Source: UMGS1649 sp045637095 | GTDB taxonomy: Bacteria; Bacillota; Clostridia; TANB77; CAG-465 | Direction of reading: 5' to 3' | Assembly (NCBI GenBank): GCA_045637095.1 | Contig: JAZTYX010000054.1 | Span: forward strand, 1-64,000 | DNA: 64,000 bases | The notes under the pieces: model-generated | Told to the model about the DNA's origin: nothing | Database searches by the model: none | Seen by the model: only the letters and a program-made list of their open reading frames with translations | Shown here: positions 7,419 through 16,377 of the stretch, piece after piece | Layout: every line of letters begins with the position of its first letter | How positions within the stretch are numbered: the stretch's first letter is position 1 | Position numbers and translations under genes: made by a program

Positions 7419-8990
7419 ATGAAAACAAGGGTAATTGAAAAAATAAATAATAGTTATATATATGTAGTAATATTAGCAGTATATGTCATTGTAACGCTTG
7501 GTATATCTATGCTAATTACAAAACCAAATAACAAAGAGACAAACATAATCGTTAATGGCGAGACCTTGAACTTAAAAAACGGTGTTGTAAATATAAAAGG
7601 GACAAGATATATTACTAGAAAAGACATAGAAGAAAATTTTTTCGAACATGTTTTTTACGATAAAATTTCTAGAACTTTAATAATTACTACATGGGATGAA
7701 AAAATAAAAATAAAAAAAGGTGACACAGGTACTATAGAATACGAAGCAGAAACTGCATATAGCATAAAGAATTTGGCAGAAAAGTTAGGCTATGAGTATA
7801 TTGAAGATGCTAAAACAAACGATGTATACATATATAACTACACAGAACAAGATGTTAAAATAAAGAAAAATAGAGTAGAAGTGTATAGTTTGGAGAATAA
7901 ATGTGTTGTTGGTGTTGTGGAAAAGAAAGACAAAATAACACTACTTGAAACAGAAGCTGTGTATAAAGAGAGCAAAGACAAACTACTTACAGTAAAAATA
8001 ACAGATAAAGATGGCAAATCGTATATAGCAAGAATAAGTAAAGATAAGGTGGAGTATATCCCAAAAGTTAAAGATCTTATAAAAACAGATAAAGATATGA
8101 TTGTAATTACACATGTAGAAAACAAGGTGGCAAGTACAACAGATTTGACTAAAGTAGACGCGTTAGCTATAGAGATGTTACAACTTAATTCATCAAATAA
8201 GCTAACAACTAAAAAATACACTTTACCAGATGCTAAAGATGTAGATGTATATGCTGTAATAGATAATGGATATAAGTCTACAGGTTTTGATACAAATATA
8301 ATTACTGACCTAGTTCATAGCGATAAAAATAAGGAAATAGTTGCAGAACAGGTAATAGATTTTGTAATGGAAAATGAACTTGCTGGAATTGTAATAGACT
8401 TTAAGAAATTTAAGAAGTCAGATAAGGATTTGTTAGAGCAATATATAAAAGAATTAGCTGTATTAATGCATGCTAATAACAAGAAAATACTAGTAAAAAT
8501 GCAAGCTATTGATTCGTACAATATTATAGATATAGAATATTTTGTAGATCAGATAATATTGCAAGCCTATGGAACAAGAACGGTAGCTTCTAAAACAGCA
8601 GGTTCTCATTCATCTATTATTTATATAATGGAAATGATGGATGAAATAGAGAAAAATGTGTTAGATAGAAAAAAGATAATATTAGAAATTCCAACATATT
8701 CAATTTTATGGACAGAAAGAGGCGGAACAATAATAAATGCAGAAGAATATTCTATGCAAGCAGTAAATGAATATTTGAAAGAAAATAATATTACACCAGA
8801 ATTTAATAAGGCTTCGGGACAGAACTATGTTAGCTATACTAAAGGAATAATTACATATAAAATGTGGTTAGAAGATGAATTTAGCATAGGCAAGAAAATG
8901 GGAATGGCATATTACCAAGAATTTGCGGGAATATGCATATACAAAAGCGGAGAAGAATTAAAAAGCATCTATAGTATAACTATAGAATAG
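7419..8990 (+). CDS. Surface protein: copper-amine-oxidase-like N-domain plus degenerate GH18
   Basis: Numbering is from the ATG at 7404; 7419 is preferred as start because 7404 lies inside the spacer of the likely promoter. A signal anchor (about 18-38) is followed by a copper-amine-oxidase N-terminal-like domain (47-110), an SH3-like beta region (about 155-222), and a C-terminal TIM-barrel like spore germination YaaH and other family 18 proteins. The GH18 signature is altered: A-G-I-V-I-D-F-K stands where D-G-x-D-x-D-x-E is expected, so the catalytic Glu is Lys334. It probably binds rather than cleaves glycan. Two pilin-like genes follow 10 bp downstream. Confidence 0.6.
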   Translation: MKTRVIEKINNSYIYVVILAVYVIVTLGISMLITKPNNKETNIIVNGETLNLKNGVVNIKGTRYITRKDIEENFFEHVFYDKISRTLIITTWDEKIKIKKGDTGTIEYEAETAYSIKNLAEKLGYEYIEDAKTNDVYIYNYTEQDVKIKKNRVEVYSLENKCVVGVVEKKDKITLLETEAVYKESKDKLLTVKITDKDGKSYIARISKDKVEYIPKVKDLIKTDKDMIVITHVENKVASTTDLTKVDALAIEMLQLNSSNKLTTKKYTLPDAKDVDVYAVIDNGYKSTGFDTNIITDLVHSDKNKEIVAEQVIDFVMENELAGIVIDFKKFKKSDKDLLEQYIKELAVLMHANNKKILVKMQAIDSYNIIDIEYFVDQIILQAYGTRTVASKTAGSHSSIIYIMEMMDEIEKNVLDRKKIILEIPTYSILWTERGGTIINAEEYSMQAVNEYLKENNITPEFNKASGQNYVSYTKGIITYKMWLEDEFSIGKKMGMAYYQEFAGICIYKSGEELKSIYSITIE

Positions 8991-9000
8991 AGGAGGATAT

Positions 9001-9453
9001 ATGAAAAAAAGAGGTGTTACTCTAATTACTTTAAGTATAATTGTAGCGGTAATGGCTATTCTTACAGCAGTAACAATAACTATAGGAACAGACATACATA
9101 CAGGTGCGCAAAAAGCTAGATTTCAAGCTGAAATAGCTCAAATTGAAATACTTACAAGTAATTATATAAGAAGAAATTCTGGAAATGATTTTACACCATA
9201 TACATGGAATGTTACATCGCTTTCAGGTTATGATGAATCTCAATTTGAAGGTGAAATAATAACAGGTGGCAACATTAATGTATATGTAGTAGACTTAACA
9301 AAGATAGATGCAGAAGAAGTAAACGATGGCCTTTTAGAAAATGGTGCAAATGATAGATATTTGTATTCTGAACAGACAGGTCATGTGTATTATGAAAAAG
9401 GCAAAACTTTTGGTAGTAAAGTATACTACAGAGTTTCAGAATTAGAGGAGTAG
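9001..9453 (+). CDS. Type IV pilin-like protein (small)
   Basis: A short basic leader K-K-R-G is followed by V-T-L-I-T-L and a 20-residue hydrophobic helix, the layout of a class III (prepilin peptidase) signal. Position 5 after the Gly is Thr rather than the usual Glu. The soluble part (about 30-150) ends Y-S-E-Q-T-G-H-V-Y-Y, a motif it shares with the next gene, so the two are paralogues. The ATG follows GAGGAGG. No assembly ATPase, peptidase or platform gene lies in the window, so the role as pseudopilin or surface anchor is inferred. Confidence 0.65.
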   Translation: MKKRGVTLITLSIIVAVMAILTAVTITIGTDIHTGAQKARFQAEIAQIEILTSNYIRRNSGNDFTPYTWNVTSLSGYDESQFEGEIITGGNINVYVVDLTKIDAEEVNDGLLENGANDRYLYSEQTGHVYYEKGKTFGSKVYYRVSELEE

Positions 9454-9459
9454 ATGAAG

Positions 9460-11028
9460 ATGAGATTAAAAAAAGGAATAACAATGGCTATGCTTGTTGT
9501 TATAGTTGCAGTGCTAGGAATATTAGCAACTGTAACAGTAACATCCATATCTAATAGTTATACAAACTCTAAATTAGCTATTTGGACATCCGAAATTAGT
9601 ATTGTACAAGATCTGATGAAAGAGAAAAGAGATAACCTATCAAATATTTTAATGGATGAAATAACATTTGATGTTTCGGGTATATCTCAAACAACTTTAG
9701 CAGAACAATTTTCTGGAGAAACAATAATATCAAATAAACTTACATTAAAAGAAATAAATCTTGCGGCTATTGGAGTAGACAATGCGTTATATGGAGTTCA
9801 CAAAGATACATTAGATATATATGCGTATTCTGAACTAACAGGTAGGGTGTATTATCTAAATGGCTTTGATGCAAGAATAAAAGAATATTACACTTTAACG
9901 CAAGAATTAAAAAATAAATATGGAGATAACTTAACAGTATCTAATTTATCTCTAATTTCTTTTGAACAAAGTGAAATAGAACCAACAATGAATGCGGTTA
10001 AAGTTACTGTTAAAGTACCTAAAACATATACAACAGTAAGCATAACAACAACAAATTCAAGTATAACAGTTGGTTCAAGAGTAACAGAAACAGATAAATA
10101 TACATATCCAGTAAATACTAATGGAATAAAAGGCAATTATACAATAACGGTAACTTATACAGAGGGTGGAACAACAAAGACAGTTACACATAAAGTAACA
10201 AATGCAATATCTACTTTGGGAGCTTTAATTACTAGCGCGCAGGATTACGGTAAAACAGTAGATTATGTATCAGACAATGGCGTTAAAAAATGGAATGTGT
10301 TGTATGAGGATACTACCAATGGGTATATTTATCTAATAGCTACTGAAAAGTTGGCATATAATAAAATGCCAACAATACCAGGTGCGACAATAACATCATC
10401 TGCAGTAACTCTTGAAAATGGCACATCTAAAAATGTTGGGCAAATAAATTGGGTAAGCGTACCAACAGGAACAACAGTTGCTAGTGATGCAAAAACAAAA
10501 TGGAAAGCTGAATGGTCATCGTATACATCTGGAACAAACGCAAAATGTATATCATATTTTCTAGATGAAACATATTGGACAGGACTAAAAAATACAACAG
10601 CAGCATACAAAGATTATGTATTAGGTGCAATAGGTACACCAACAGCAGAACTATTTGTACTAAGTTGGAATGCTAAAAGAGCTGCAACAAACAATACAAC
10701 TATATACAACAAACAAATATCTTTAACGGTAAGAAGTACGACTACAGGCTACTACGTAAAAGATGCATCAGTGTCTACCAATACATATCTTCAAGCATTA
10801 ACTACAGGAGATAAATTGTATGTGTGGAATAATTCAGAATTATCTACAACATGGTTAGCTTCACCAGGAGCTGTTACAGCAAATTATATATTAATAATAG
10901 GTAGTACAGGAAATTTAAGTTATGATACATATAGTGCATCTAACCGCGGAATAAGACCGGTAGTGTGTCTAAAGTCAGATACACCGGCAGTTTTAGGGAC
11001 AACAACAGATTATAGTTTAATAAAATAA
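9460..11028 (+). CDS. Large pilin-like surface protein
   Basis: The start is placed at 9460 because GAGGAG at 9446-9451 is then 8 bp away; an ATG at 9454 is too close. The leader M-R-L-K-K-G is followed by I-T-M-A-M-L-V-V and a hydrophobic helix. The region near residues 125-145 repeats the Y-S-E-L-T-G-R-V-Y-Y motif of the upstream pilin. An immunoglobulin-like, Thr-rich beta domain (about 165-245) comes next, then a C-terminal domain ending G-I-R-P-V-V-C-L-K, reminiscent of DUF6273-type domains. It is the last gene of the operon begun by the GH18-like gene. Ligand unknown. Confidence 0.6.
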   Translation: MRLKKGITMAMLVVIVAVLGILATVTVTSISNSYTNSKLAIWTSEISIVQDLMKEKRDNLSNILMDEITFDVSGISQTTLAEQFSGETIISNKLTLKEINLAAIGVDNALYGVHKDTLDIYAYSELTGRVYYLNGFDARIKEYYTLTQELKNKYGDNLTVSNLSLISFEQSEIEPTMNAVKVTVKVPKTYTTVSITTTNSSITVGSRVTETDKYTYPVNTNGIKGNYTITVTYTEGGTTKTVTHKVTNAISTLGALITSAQDYGKTVDYVSDNGVKKWNVLYEDTTNGYIYLIATEKLAYNKMPTIPGATITSSAVTLENGTSKNVGQINWVSVPTGTTVASDAKTKWKAEWSSYTSGTNAKCISYFLDETYWTGLKNTTAAYKDYVLGAIGTPTAELFVLSWNAKRAATNNTTIYNKQISLTVRSTTTGYYVKDASVSTNTYLQALTTGDKLYVWNNSELSTTWLASPGAVTANYILIIGSTGNLSYDTYSASNRGIRPVVCLKSDTPAVLGTTTDYSLIK

Positions 11029-11045
11029 CAACCACTTGACAAGTG

Positions 11046-11054
11046 TGTTATAAT
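11046..11054 (+). promoter_or_regulatory. rpsO promoter, extended -10
   Basis: TGTTATAAT is an ideal extended -10. A TTGACA at 11036-11041 is only 7 bp from it, too close to be its -35. Confidence 0.6.
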
Positions 11055-11063
11055 AATAATGTA

Positions 11064-11129
11064 CCTTAATCTAGGATATAACTTCCTCAGATTATTTCTT
11101 GGACTAAGGCGAATTTAATTAAGGAGGAA
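11064..11129 (+). promoter_or_regulatory. Probable S15 autoregulatory leader
   Basis: CCTTAAT (11064-11070) is complementary to ATTAAGG (11118-11124), and TTCCTC (11083-11088) to GAGGAA (11124-11129). Both downstream partners overlap the rpsO ribosome site AAGGAGG (11121-11127). A third pairing, AATCT (11068-11072) with AGATT (11089-11093), competes. Mutually exclusive folds that hide the ribosome site are typical of S15 autoregulation; the assignment is inference. Confidence 0.5.
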
Positions 11130-11135
11130 AAAGTC

Positions 11136-11396
11136 ATGACTAAGGAAAGAAAGCAAGAAATACTTTCTACTTATGCAAAACATGAAGGTGACACTGGTTC
11201 TACAGAAGTTCAAGTAGCTCTTTTAACAGAAAGAATTAACGAACTTACAGAACACTTAAGAACTCACAAAAAAGACGAACACTCTAGACGTGGTCTTTTA
11301 ATCATGGTTGGTAAGAGAAAAAGATTATTAACATATCTTGAAAACAATGATATTGAAGCTTGCAGAGAATTAAAAGCTAAATTATCTATAAGATAA
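11136..11396 (+). CDS. rpsO: 30S ribosomal protein S15
   Basis: S15 binds the central domain of 16S rRNA (helices 20-22) and helps bridge to the large subunit. The 86-residue sequence carries the family motifs D-T-G-S-T-E-V-Q near residue 19, L-T-E-H-L-R-T-H-K-K-D-x-H-S-R-R-G-L near residue 37, and R-K-R-L-L-x-Y-L near residue 62. The ATG follows AAGGAGG at 11121-11127. It is monocistronic; the pnp gene that often follows rpsO is absent. Translation may be autoregulated through the leader. Confidence 0.97.
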   Translation: MTKERKQEILSTYAKHEGDTGSTEVQVALLTERINELTEHLRTHKKDEHSRRGLLIMVGKRKRLLTYLENNDIEACRELKAKLSIR

Positions 11397-11404
11397 GTTA
11401 TTAA

Positions 11405-11437
11405 AACAGCAGTTGAAATTCAACTGCTGTTCTTTTT
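11405..11437 (+). terminator. Rho-independent terminator of rpsO
   Basis: An 11 bp perfect stem (AACAGCAGTTG/CAACTGCTGTT) with an AAATT loop is followed by TCTTTTTT. Confidence 0.9.
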
Positions 11438-11465
11438 TATACTTACTTTATATTTCTTTTATTTA

Positions 11466-11888
11466 TTATCTAAATAATGATTTAATCCAATTTTTAATTT
11501 TAGTAAACCAATTATCTTTATTAGTTATCGCTGGTAGGGTAGAAGGTTCAACATTAAATGATGTAACATCATTAAACAAACTTTCTATTCCTATTTTGCT
11601 GCTTTCTTCTAATTTCGCTCTTAAATTCTCCTTTTCGTAAATTGCTTCTTTTTCCAAATCTGTTGCAAAGAATTCTAAATACATTTGTTTTAATATAGCT
11701 TGAGTTTCGGTTAGAAGTTTTTGATTTACTAAGCTATAGTTAGGGTTGATATTTACCTTATATTCTTTATTCATGTTATCTTTAAGCATATTAATAAAGT
11801 CTTCAGGTATTTTTAGCTTATCTTCTTTAGGTAAGCAATTAATTATAAAGAAAGTTTCTGCAAATGCATTGTTATACACGTTGTTCAT
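11466..11888 (-). CDS. Hypothetical protein, partner of the 538-residue gene
   Basis: Not recognised. The 140-residue protein is mainly helical and charged with no signal peptide, and ends in an amphipathic stretch W-F-T-K-I-K-N-W-I-K-S-L-F-R. It overlaps the end of the upstream gene by 17 bp (both minus strand), so the two are translationally coupled; AGGAGG lies in the end of that gene. The upstream protein also carries an amphipathic basic helix (V-K-S-F-F-R-N-H-F) near its C-terminus, which suggests that both contact the same surface, perhaps a membrane. Confidence 0.5.
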   Translation of the reverse strand: MNNVYNNAFAETFFIINCLPKEDKLKIPEDFINMLKDNMNKEYKVNINPNYSLVNQKLLTETQAILKQMYLEFFATDLEKEAIYEKENLRAKLEESSKIGIESLFNDVTSFNVEPSTLPAITNKDNWFTKIKNWIKSLFR

Positions 11889-13488
11889 TTTCAGGACCTC
11901 CTTTTTTTATAAAGTGATTTCTGAAGAAAGATTTTACCTTGTCCATCATAGTTGGTTCATGTGGAGCATAAGCAAATTCTGCAAACTCTTTACTAGAGAA
12001 GGCGCCTTCTATTGGTGCGTCATCTTCAATGGTTGGAGCAGACTTAGCTCTTTCTAATTCATATGCATCAAATATTTTAAGAGGTAATCCTAAATCTTCA
12101 GCATATCTTTTAGCAGTAGCAAGAGTGTCTGGATCAATTTCTTCACCGTTTTTCATAACCATAATATATGAAGGTTTAACTTTTGACCAATCTAATAATG
12201 TTTCGTTTGTTCTACCGTTTTTTGTTCCTTCGAGAGCTTCTGTAAATGGTACGGAATTTCTTTCAAAGTCAAATTCATCAAGAGCGTTGTTATATCCTCT
12301 GTTTACACTATGTATTGCATCGGCTGGAACTTCAGAAAATCCTATTGCAATGTTTCTACCCAAATGTGGTTTCATTGCGTCCACTGAAGCTATAGAACAC
12401 GAAAGCGATGTGGTTGGTTTAGTAATTACATCAGTGCCTAAATGTTTAGTGTATCTACATTTTAATGGTATTCTAGAATCTAAATCACAAGGATTTTCTC
12501 TAGAATATATGTATTGCTCTCTAAGATCTTGTGCTTCTGCTGCGTCAAGTGATTCATCAAAAGGTCTACCGTATTTAGCTTCTATTGTTTCGTGAATCCA
12601 ATTGTTAATTTCAGTTTCAAAATGTTCATTTTGTCTTTGATCATGTTGGTTGTTATGATCTGGTACAAAGTGAACTATCATAAGCCTACCATCTTCTGGA
12701 TTGTTAATCGTTTCAGCTCCATCTTTATTGAGTCTTGCTTCAAGCATTGTTCTATTAGCAAGTTCGTATGTATCAAAAGCTTGTTTAAGATGAGGATAAA
12801 TGTCTCCACTTTTAGAAGCAAGCATTTGATCTATATTTGCAAAATTAGTTAAAACACTTTGTAATGCTTGTCTTTCTTCTGGAGTTGCTGTTTCCAAAAG
12901 AACGTTAACTCTAGTTTTTAGTAGTTCATAGTTTTCTATATAGTTAACACAAGCTTCGCCATAAGTGTCTGCGAGTTCAATTCGCTTAGTATATTTTTCT
13001 TTGGTTTCATCTGAAGCATATGGACTATACATTTCTGGATAAGCTCCAAGTCTAACTTCTTTTCTTACTCTAGCTTCATCAAATGCTAAAGCGTCTGCAC
13101 CATATGTTTCAAGTAATCTTGCGGATTCAAGTAACATGAATTTTTTAGCACGTAGTTCATATTCATTTAACTCAATGTTATCATTTGAAAGGCTAGATAT
13201 AACCTTATCAAAATCTACTGTATCGGAAAGTTCAAGATCATGACGCGCTCTGCCTTGTTCATCTGTAAGAATTTTATCTCTGAAACTAATATCTGAAGCA
13301 GCTATTTCTTTGAACATTTCACTGTACTGAGAAGATATATCTACTAAATCTTCTTTTGTACCATCAAATGAAATAATAGTGTCTATATATCCACCGTAGC
13401 CGTTATAATCTGGACTACCCATACATGTTTCTATTAAATCATTTTCGCCAAGTATGTAACCAAATCTATCAAATTCTTTTTCGTACAT
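11872..13488 (-). CDS. Hypothetical soluble protein (538 residues)
   Basis: Not recognised. The protein is acidic and largely helical in its first 260 residues, without signal peptide or membrane segment. The middle has a His/Asp/Asn-rich stretch (V-P-D-H-N-N-Q-H-D). A later region has S-L-S-C-S-I-A-S-V-D-A-M and I-A-I-G-F-S-E-V-P, followed by a predicted beta-alpha unit Y-I-M-V-M-K-N-G-E-E-I-D with A-E-D-L-G-L-P-L-K-I-F-D, which looks like an enzyme-type fold. The C-terminus ends in a basic amphipathic helix. The ATG follows TAGGAG. It forms a two-gene operon with the overlapping 140-residue gene. Confidence 0.55.
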   Translation of the reverse strand: MYEKEFDRFGYILGENDLIETCMGSPDYNGYGGYIDTIISFDGTKEDLVDISSQYSEMFKEIAASDISFRDKILTDEQGRARHDLELSDTVDFDKVISSLSNDNIELNEYELRAKKFMLLESARLLETYGADALAFDEARVRKEVRLGAYPEMYSPYASDETKEKYTKRIELADTYGEACVNYIENYELLKTRVNVLLETATPEERQALQSVLTNFANIDQMLASKSGDIYPHLKQAFDTYELANRTMLEARLNKDGAETINNPEDGRLMIVHFVPDHNNQHDQRQNEHFETEINNWIHETIEAKYGRPFDESLDAAEAQDLREQYIYSRENPCDLDSRIPLKCRYTKHLGTDVITKPTTSLSCSIASVDAMKPHLGRNIAIGFSEVPADAIHSVNRGYNNALDEFDFERNSVPFTEALEGTKNGRTNETLLDWSKVKPSYIMVMKNGEEIDPDTLATAKRYAEDLGLPLKIFDAYELERAKSAPTIEDDAPIEGAFSSKEFAEFAYAPHEPTMMDKVKSFFRNHFIKKGGPENEQRV

Positions 13489-13508
13489 AATTTTCTCCTA
13501 TATATAGG

Positions 13509-13537
13509 AATATATCATATAAATATTTTTTGTTCAA
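13509..13537 (-). promoter_or_regulatory. SigA promoter of the two-gene unknown operon
   Basis: On the minus strand TTGAAC (13537-13532), 17 bp with a TGA extension, TATATT (13514-13509). It ends 21 bp before the ATG. Confidence 0.7.
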
Positions 13538-13627
13538 TAATATGTAAAAAATATTAAATTTAATATAATATGTTTAAAAATATATATTTTTATGATAGCA
13601 TTGTAAATTGTAAATAGGAGGAAACTA

Positions 13628-16321
13628 ATGAAAGAGGCATATAAGTATTCGGTTGATGAAGTTTTTAATAAATTGGGTACAAGTTCAGATGGTTTAAGCT
13701 TTGAACAGGCAGAAAAAAGACTTGCAGCAAACGGATTAAATAAATTACAAGAAGCTAAAAAGAAAACACTACTTACAAGATTTATAGAGCAAATGAAAAA
13801 CATTATGATAATTGTTCTTTTAATTGCAGCAGTAATATCTTTAGTAGTAGCTAAAATAGAAAACGAAAGTTATACAGATTCAATAATAATATTTGCAGTT
13901 GTAATAATGAATGCAGTACTTGGAGTGGTGCAAGAAGCAAAAGCAGATAAGGCTATAGATTCATTAAAGAAGATGTCGCTTCCATATATTAAGGTAAGAA
14001 GACACGGAAAAATAATGAATATTAAAACAGAAGAACTAGTAGTAGGTGATGTTGTTTTAATAGAAGCGGGAGATTTTGTTCCTGCAGATATGAGGCTTAT
14101 TATTTGTAACGGAATAAGAGTAGAAGAAGCTTCGCTTACAGGAGAATCTTTACCGGTAAGTAAATTTACAGATAAGATAGATGAAGATACAGCTCTAGCG
14201 GATAGAAGAAATATGCTTTACTCTGGAAGTAGCGTAGTATATGGCCGCGGAGAAGGTGTTGTAACAGCTACTGGAATGAAAACAGAGCTTGGTAAAATAG
14301 CAACAATACTTGCTGAAACCAAAGAAGAACTTACACCACTTCAAAAGAAGATGAATGAAATAAGTAAGGTGTTAAGTGTAATAGTTGTTGTAATAGGTTT
14401 AGCGATGGTTATACTAGGACTTATACAAGGAAATAAACCACTTGAAATATTTATGCTTGCAGTATCACTAGCTGTAGCGGCAATTCCAGAAGGATTACCA
14501 GCATCAATAACAATAATACTTTCAATTGGTGTTCAAAAGATGGCAAAAGAACATAGTATTATACGTAAGCTTTCTTCAGTAGAAACTTTAGGAGCGACAC
14601 AAGTAATATGTTCAGATAAAACAGGAACACTTACACAAAATAAAATGACAGTTACTGAAATTAATTTTGGTGGCGAAAAAATAAAGGTAGATCATTTAGT
14701 AGTAAATGATGATGAAAACTTAAAGAGATTTTTAGATAACATTACATTATCTAATGATGTAAAAACTAATGGCTCTACAGGTGGATACTTAGGTGATCCT
14801 ACTGAAATAGCATTAGTAGAAATGACAAATAAGTTTGGTAGAAACAAAGATATATACGATACTAGATATGAAAGAGTAGCAGAAGTTCCATTCGATTCTG
14901 AAAGAAAGATGATGACTACTGTAAACAAAATAGATGGTGAGCTTTATGTTCACACTAAAGGCGCATTAGAATCTTTAATACATAGATGTTCTAAGGCTAT
15001 GATAAATGGAAAATTAGTAGACATGACAGATAAGCTAAAAGAAGAAATACTAGATACTAACTCTGAAATGGCTAGTAGAGCGCTTAGAGTATTAAGTTTT
15101 GCATATAAGAAAGTAGATAAGCTACCAAAAGAAGTATCTTCAGATACAATAGAAAAAGATTTAATTTACCAAGGTATGGTTGGTATGATAGATCCACCAA
15201 GACCGGAAGTAAAACAAGCTGTTAAAGATTGTTTCTCTGCAGGCATGATTCCAATTATGATAACAGGAGATAGCGTAATAACAGCTAGAGCAATAGCAGA
15301 AGAAATAGGGATATTAGTTCCAGGTTCAGAAGCAATAACTGGTCAAGAGTTAGATGCTATGAGCGATGAAGAATTTGAAAAGAAAATTAAAAACATACGT
15401 GTTTATGCAAGAGTAAGTCCAGAAAACAAAGTTAGAATAGTTAAGACTTGGAAGAAGCTTGGTAAGACAGTTGCTATGACAGGTGATGGAGTAAATGATG
15501 CTCCGGCACTTAAGAATGCAGATATAGGCGTTGGAATGGGAATAACAGGTACAGAAGTATCTAAGAGTGTAGCAAGTATGGTTTTAACAGACGATAACTT
15601 TGCATCGATAGTTGTAGCAGTAAAAGAAGGAAGAAGAGTATATAGAAATATACAAAATGTTATAGCATATCTATTAGCTTCTAATATAGCAGAAGTAATT
15701 ATAGTATTTATAGCTAAGATATTTAATATGACAGTATTTAATCCATTACATTTATTATGGATAAATCTAATAACAGATGCAATACCAGCAATGGCGTTAG
15801 GATTTGAACCAGCAGATGAAAAATCTATGAAAGAAAAACCAAGAAAGGCAACTGCAAAATTCATGTCACCGTTCTTGATATCTAGAATAATTGTGCCAGC
15901 TTTCTTAAAGAGTATGATAATACTAATATTATTCTTTACTGTAAATAATGCATATGGAGCTAGTGTTGCAACAACAGCATCGTTTATAACATTATCTTTT
16001 GCAGAGTTACTATTTGTATTTGTAGCACGTTCAGATAGTAAACCAATATTTAAGATTGGACTATTCTCAAACAAACAATTAGTAATAGGTGTATTTTGTA
16101 TAATATTAATACAATTATTAGTAATATTTAATCCAACACTTGCAGGATTATTAGAATTAGAACAATTAAAACCACAATTATATGCAGTAGCTATACTAAA
16201 TGCAATTATTTTTATGGTATTTGCAGAAATATTAAAAGTATTAGTTGCTAAAACGTTTGAGGTAAGAAGACAGATATTAAAAGAAAGAAAAAGAGCTAAA
16301 GCAGCACAAAATAATAAGTAA
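13628..16321 (+). CDS. Calcium-transporting P-type ATPase (P2A)
   Basis: This 897-residue membrane pump has the full P-type layout. The TGES loop is at about 176 (L-T-G-E-S), the phosphorylation motif D-K-T-G-T starts at Asp330, the hinge is G-D-G-V-N-D-A-P, and there are about ten membrane helices. The M4 motif I-P-E-G-L-P-A and M6 N-L-I-T-D-A-I-P-A match Ca-type P2A pumps, so Ca2+ export is the likely role. The ATG follows AATAGGAGG. It is a single gene; the convergent downstream gene shares a hairpin with it. Substrate assignment rests on motifs only. Confidence 0.92.
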   Translation: MKEAYKYSVDEVFNKLGTSSDGLSFEQAEKRLAANGLNKLQEAKKKTLLTRFIEQMKNIMIIVLLIAAVISLVVAKIENESYTDSIIIFAVVIMNAVLGVVQEAKADKAIDSLKKMSLPYIKVRRHGKIMNIKTEELVVGDVVLIEAGDFVPADMRLIICNGIRVEEASLTGESLPVSKFTDKIDEDTALADRRNMLYSGSSVVYGRGEGVVTATGMKTELGKIATILAETKEELTPLQKKMNEISKVLSVIVVVIGLAMVILGLIQGNKPLEIFMLAVSLAVAAIPEGLPASITIILSIGVQKMAKEHSIIRKLSSVETLGATQVICSDKTGTLTQNKMTVTEINFGGEKIKVDHLVVNDDENLKRFLDNITLSNDVKTNGSTGGYLGDPTEIALVEMTNKFGRNKDIYDTRYERVAEVPFDSERKMMTTVNKIDGELYVHTKGALESLIHRCSKAMINGKLVDMTDKLKEEILDTNSEMASRALRVLSFAYKKVDKLPKEVSSDTIEKDLIYQGMVGMIDPPRPEVKQAVKDCFSAGMIPIMITGDSVITARAIAEEIGILVPGSEAITGQELDAMSDEEFEKKIKNIRVYARVSPENKVRIVKTWKKLGKTVAMTGDGVNDAPALKNADIGVGMGITGTEVSKSVASMVLTDDNFASIVVAVKEGRRVYRNIQNVIAYLLASNIAEVIIVFIAKIFNMTVFNPLHLLWINLITDAIPAMALGFEPADEKSMKEKPRKATAKFMSPFLISRIIVPAFLKSMIILILFFTVNNAYGASVATTASFITLSFAELLFVFVARSDSKPIFKIGLFSNKQLVIGVFCIILIQLLVIFNPTLAGLLELEQLKPQLYAVAILNAIIFMVFAEILKVLVAKTFEVRRQILKERKRAKAAQNNK

Positions 16322-16343
16322 TTAAAATAAGAAAAAATAACAA

Positions 16344-16375
16344 TAAACAGAGGAGCATATTGCTCCTCTGTTATT
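16344..16375 (-). terminator. Shared hairpin terminator between convergent genes
   Basis: A 12 bp perfect stem (AACAGAGGAGCA/TGCTCCTCTGTT) is followed on the minus strand by TTTATTGTTATTTTTT. On the plus strand only TTATTC follows, so it works mainly for the minus gene. Confidence 0.75.
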
Positions 16376-16377
16376 CA

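Noticed and set aside
11036..11041. TTGACA as the -35 of rpsO
   Set aside because: It is only 7 bp from the TATAAT; the extended -10 explains the promoter better.
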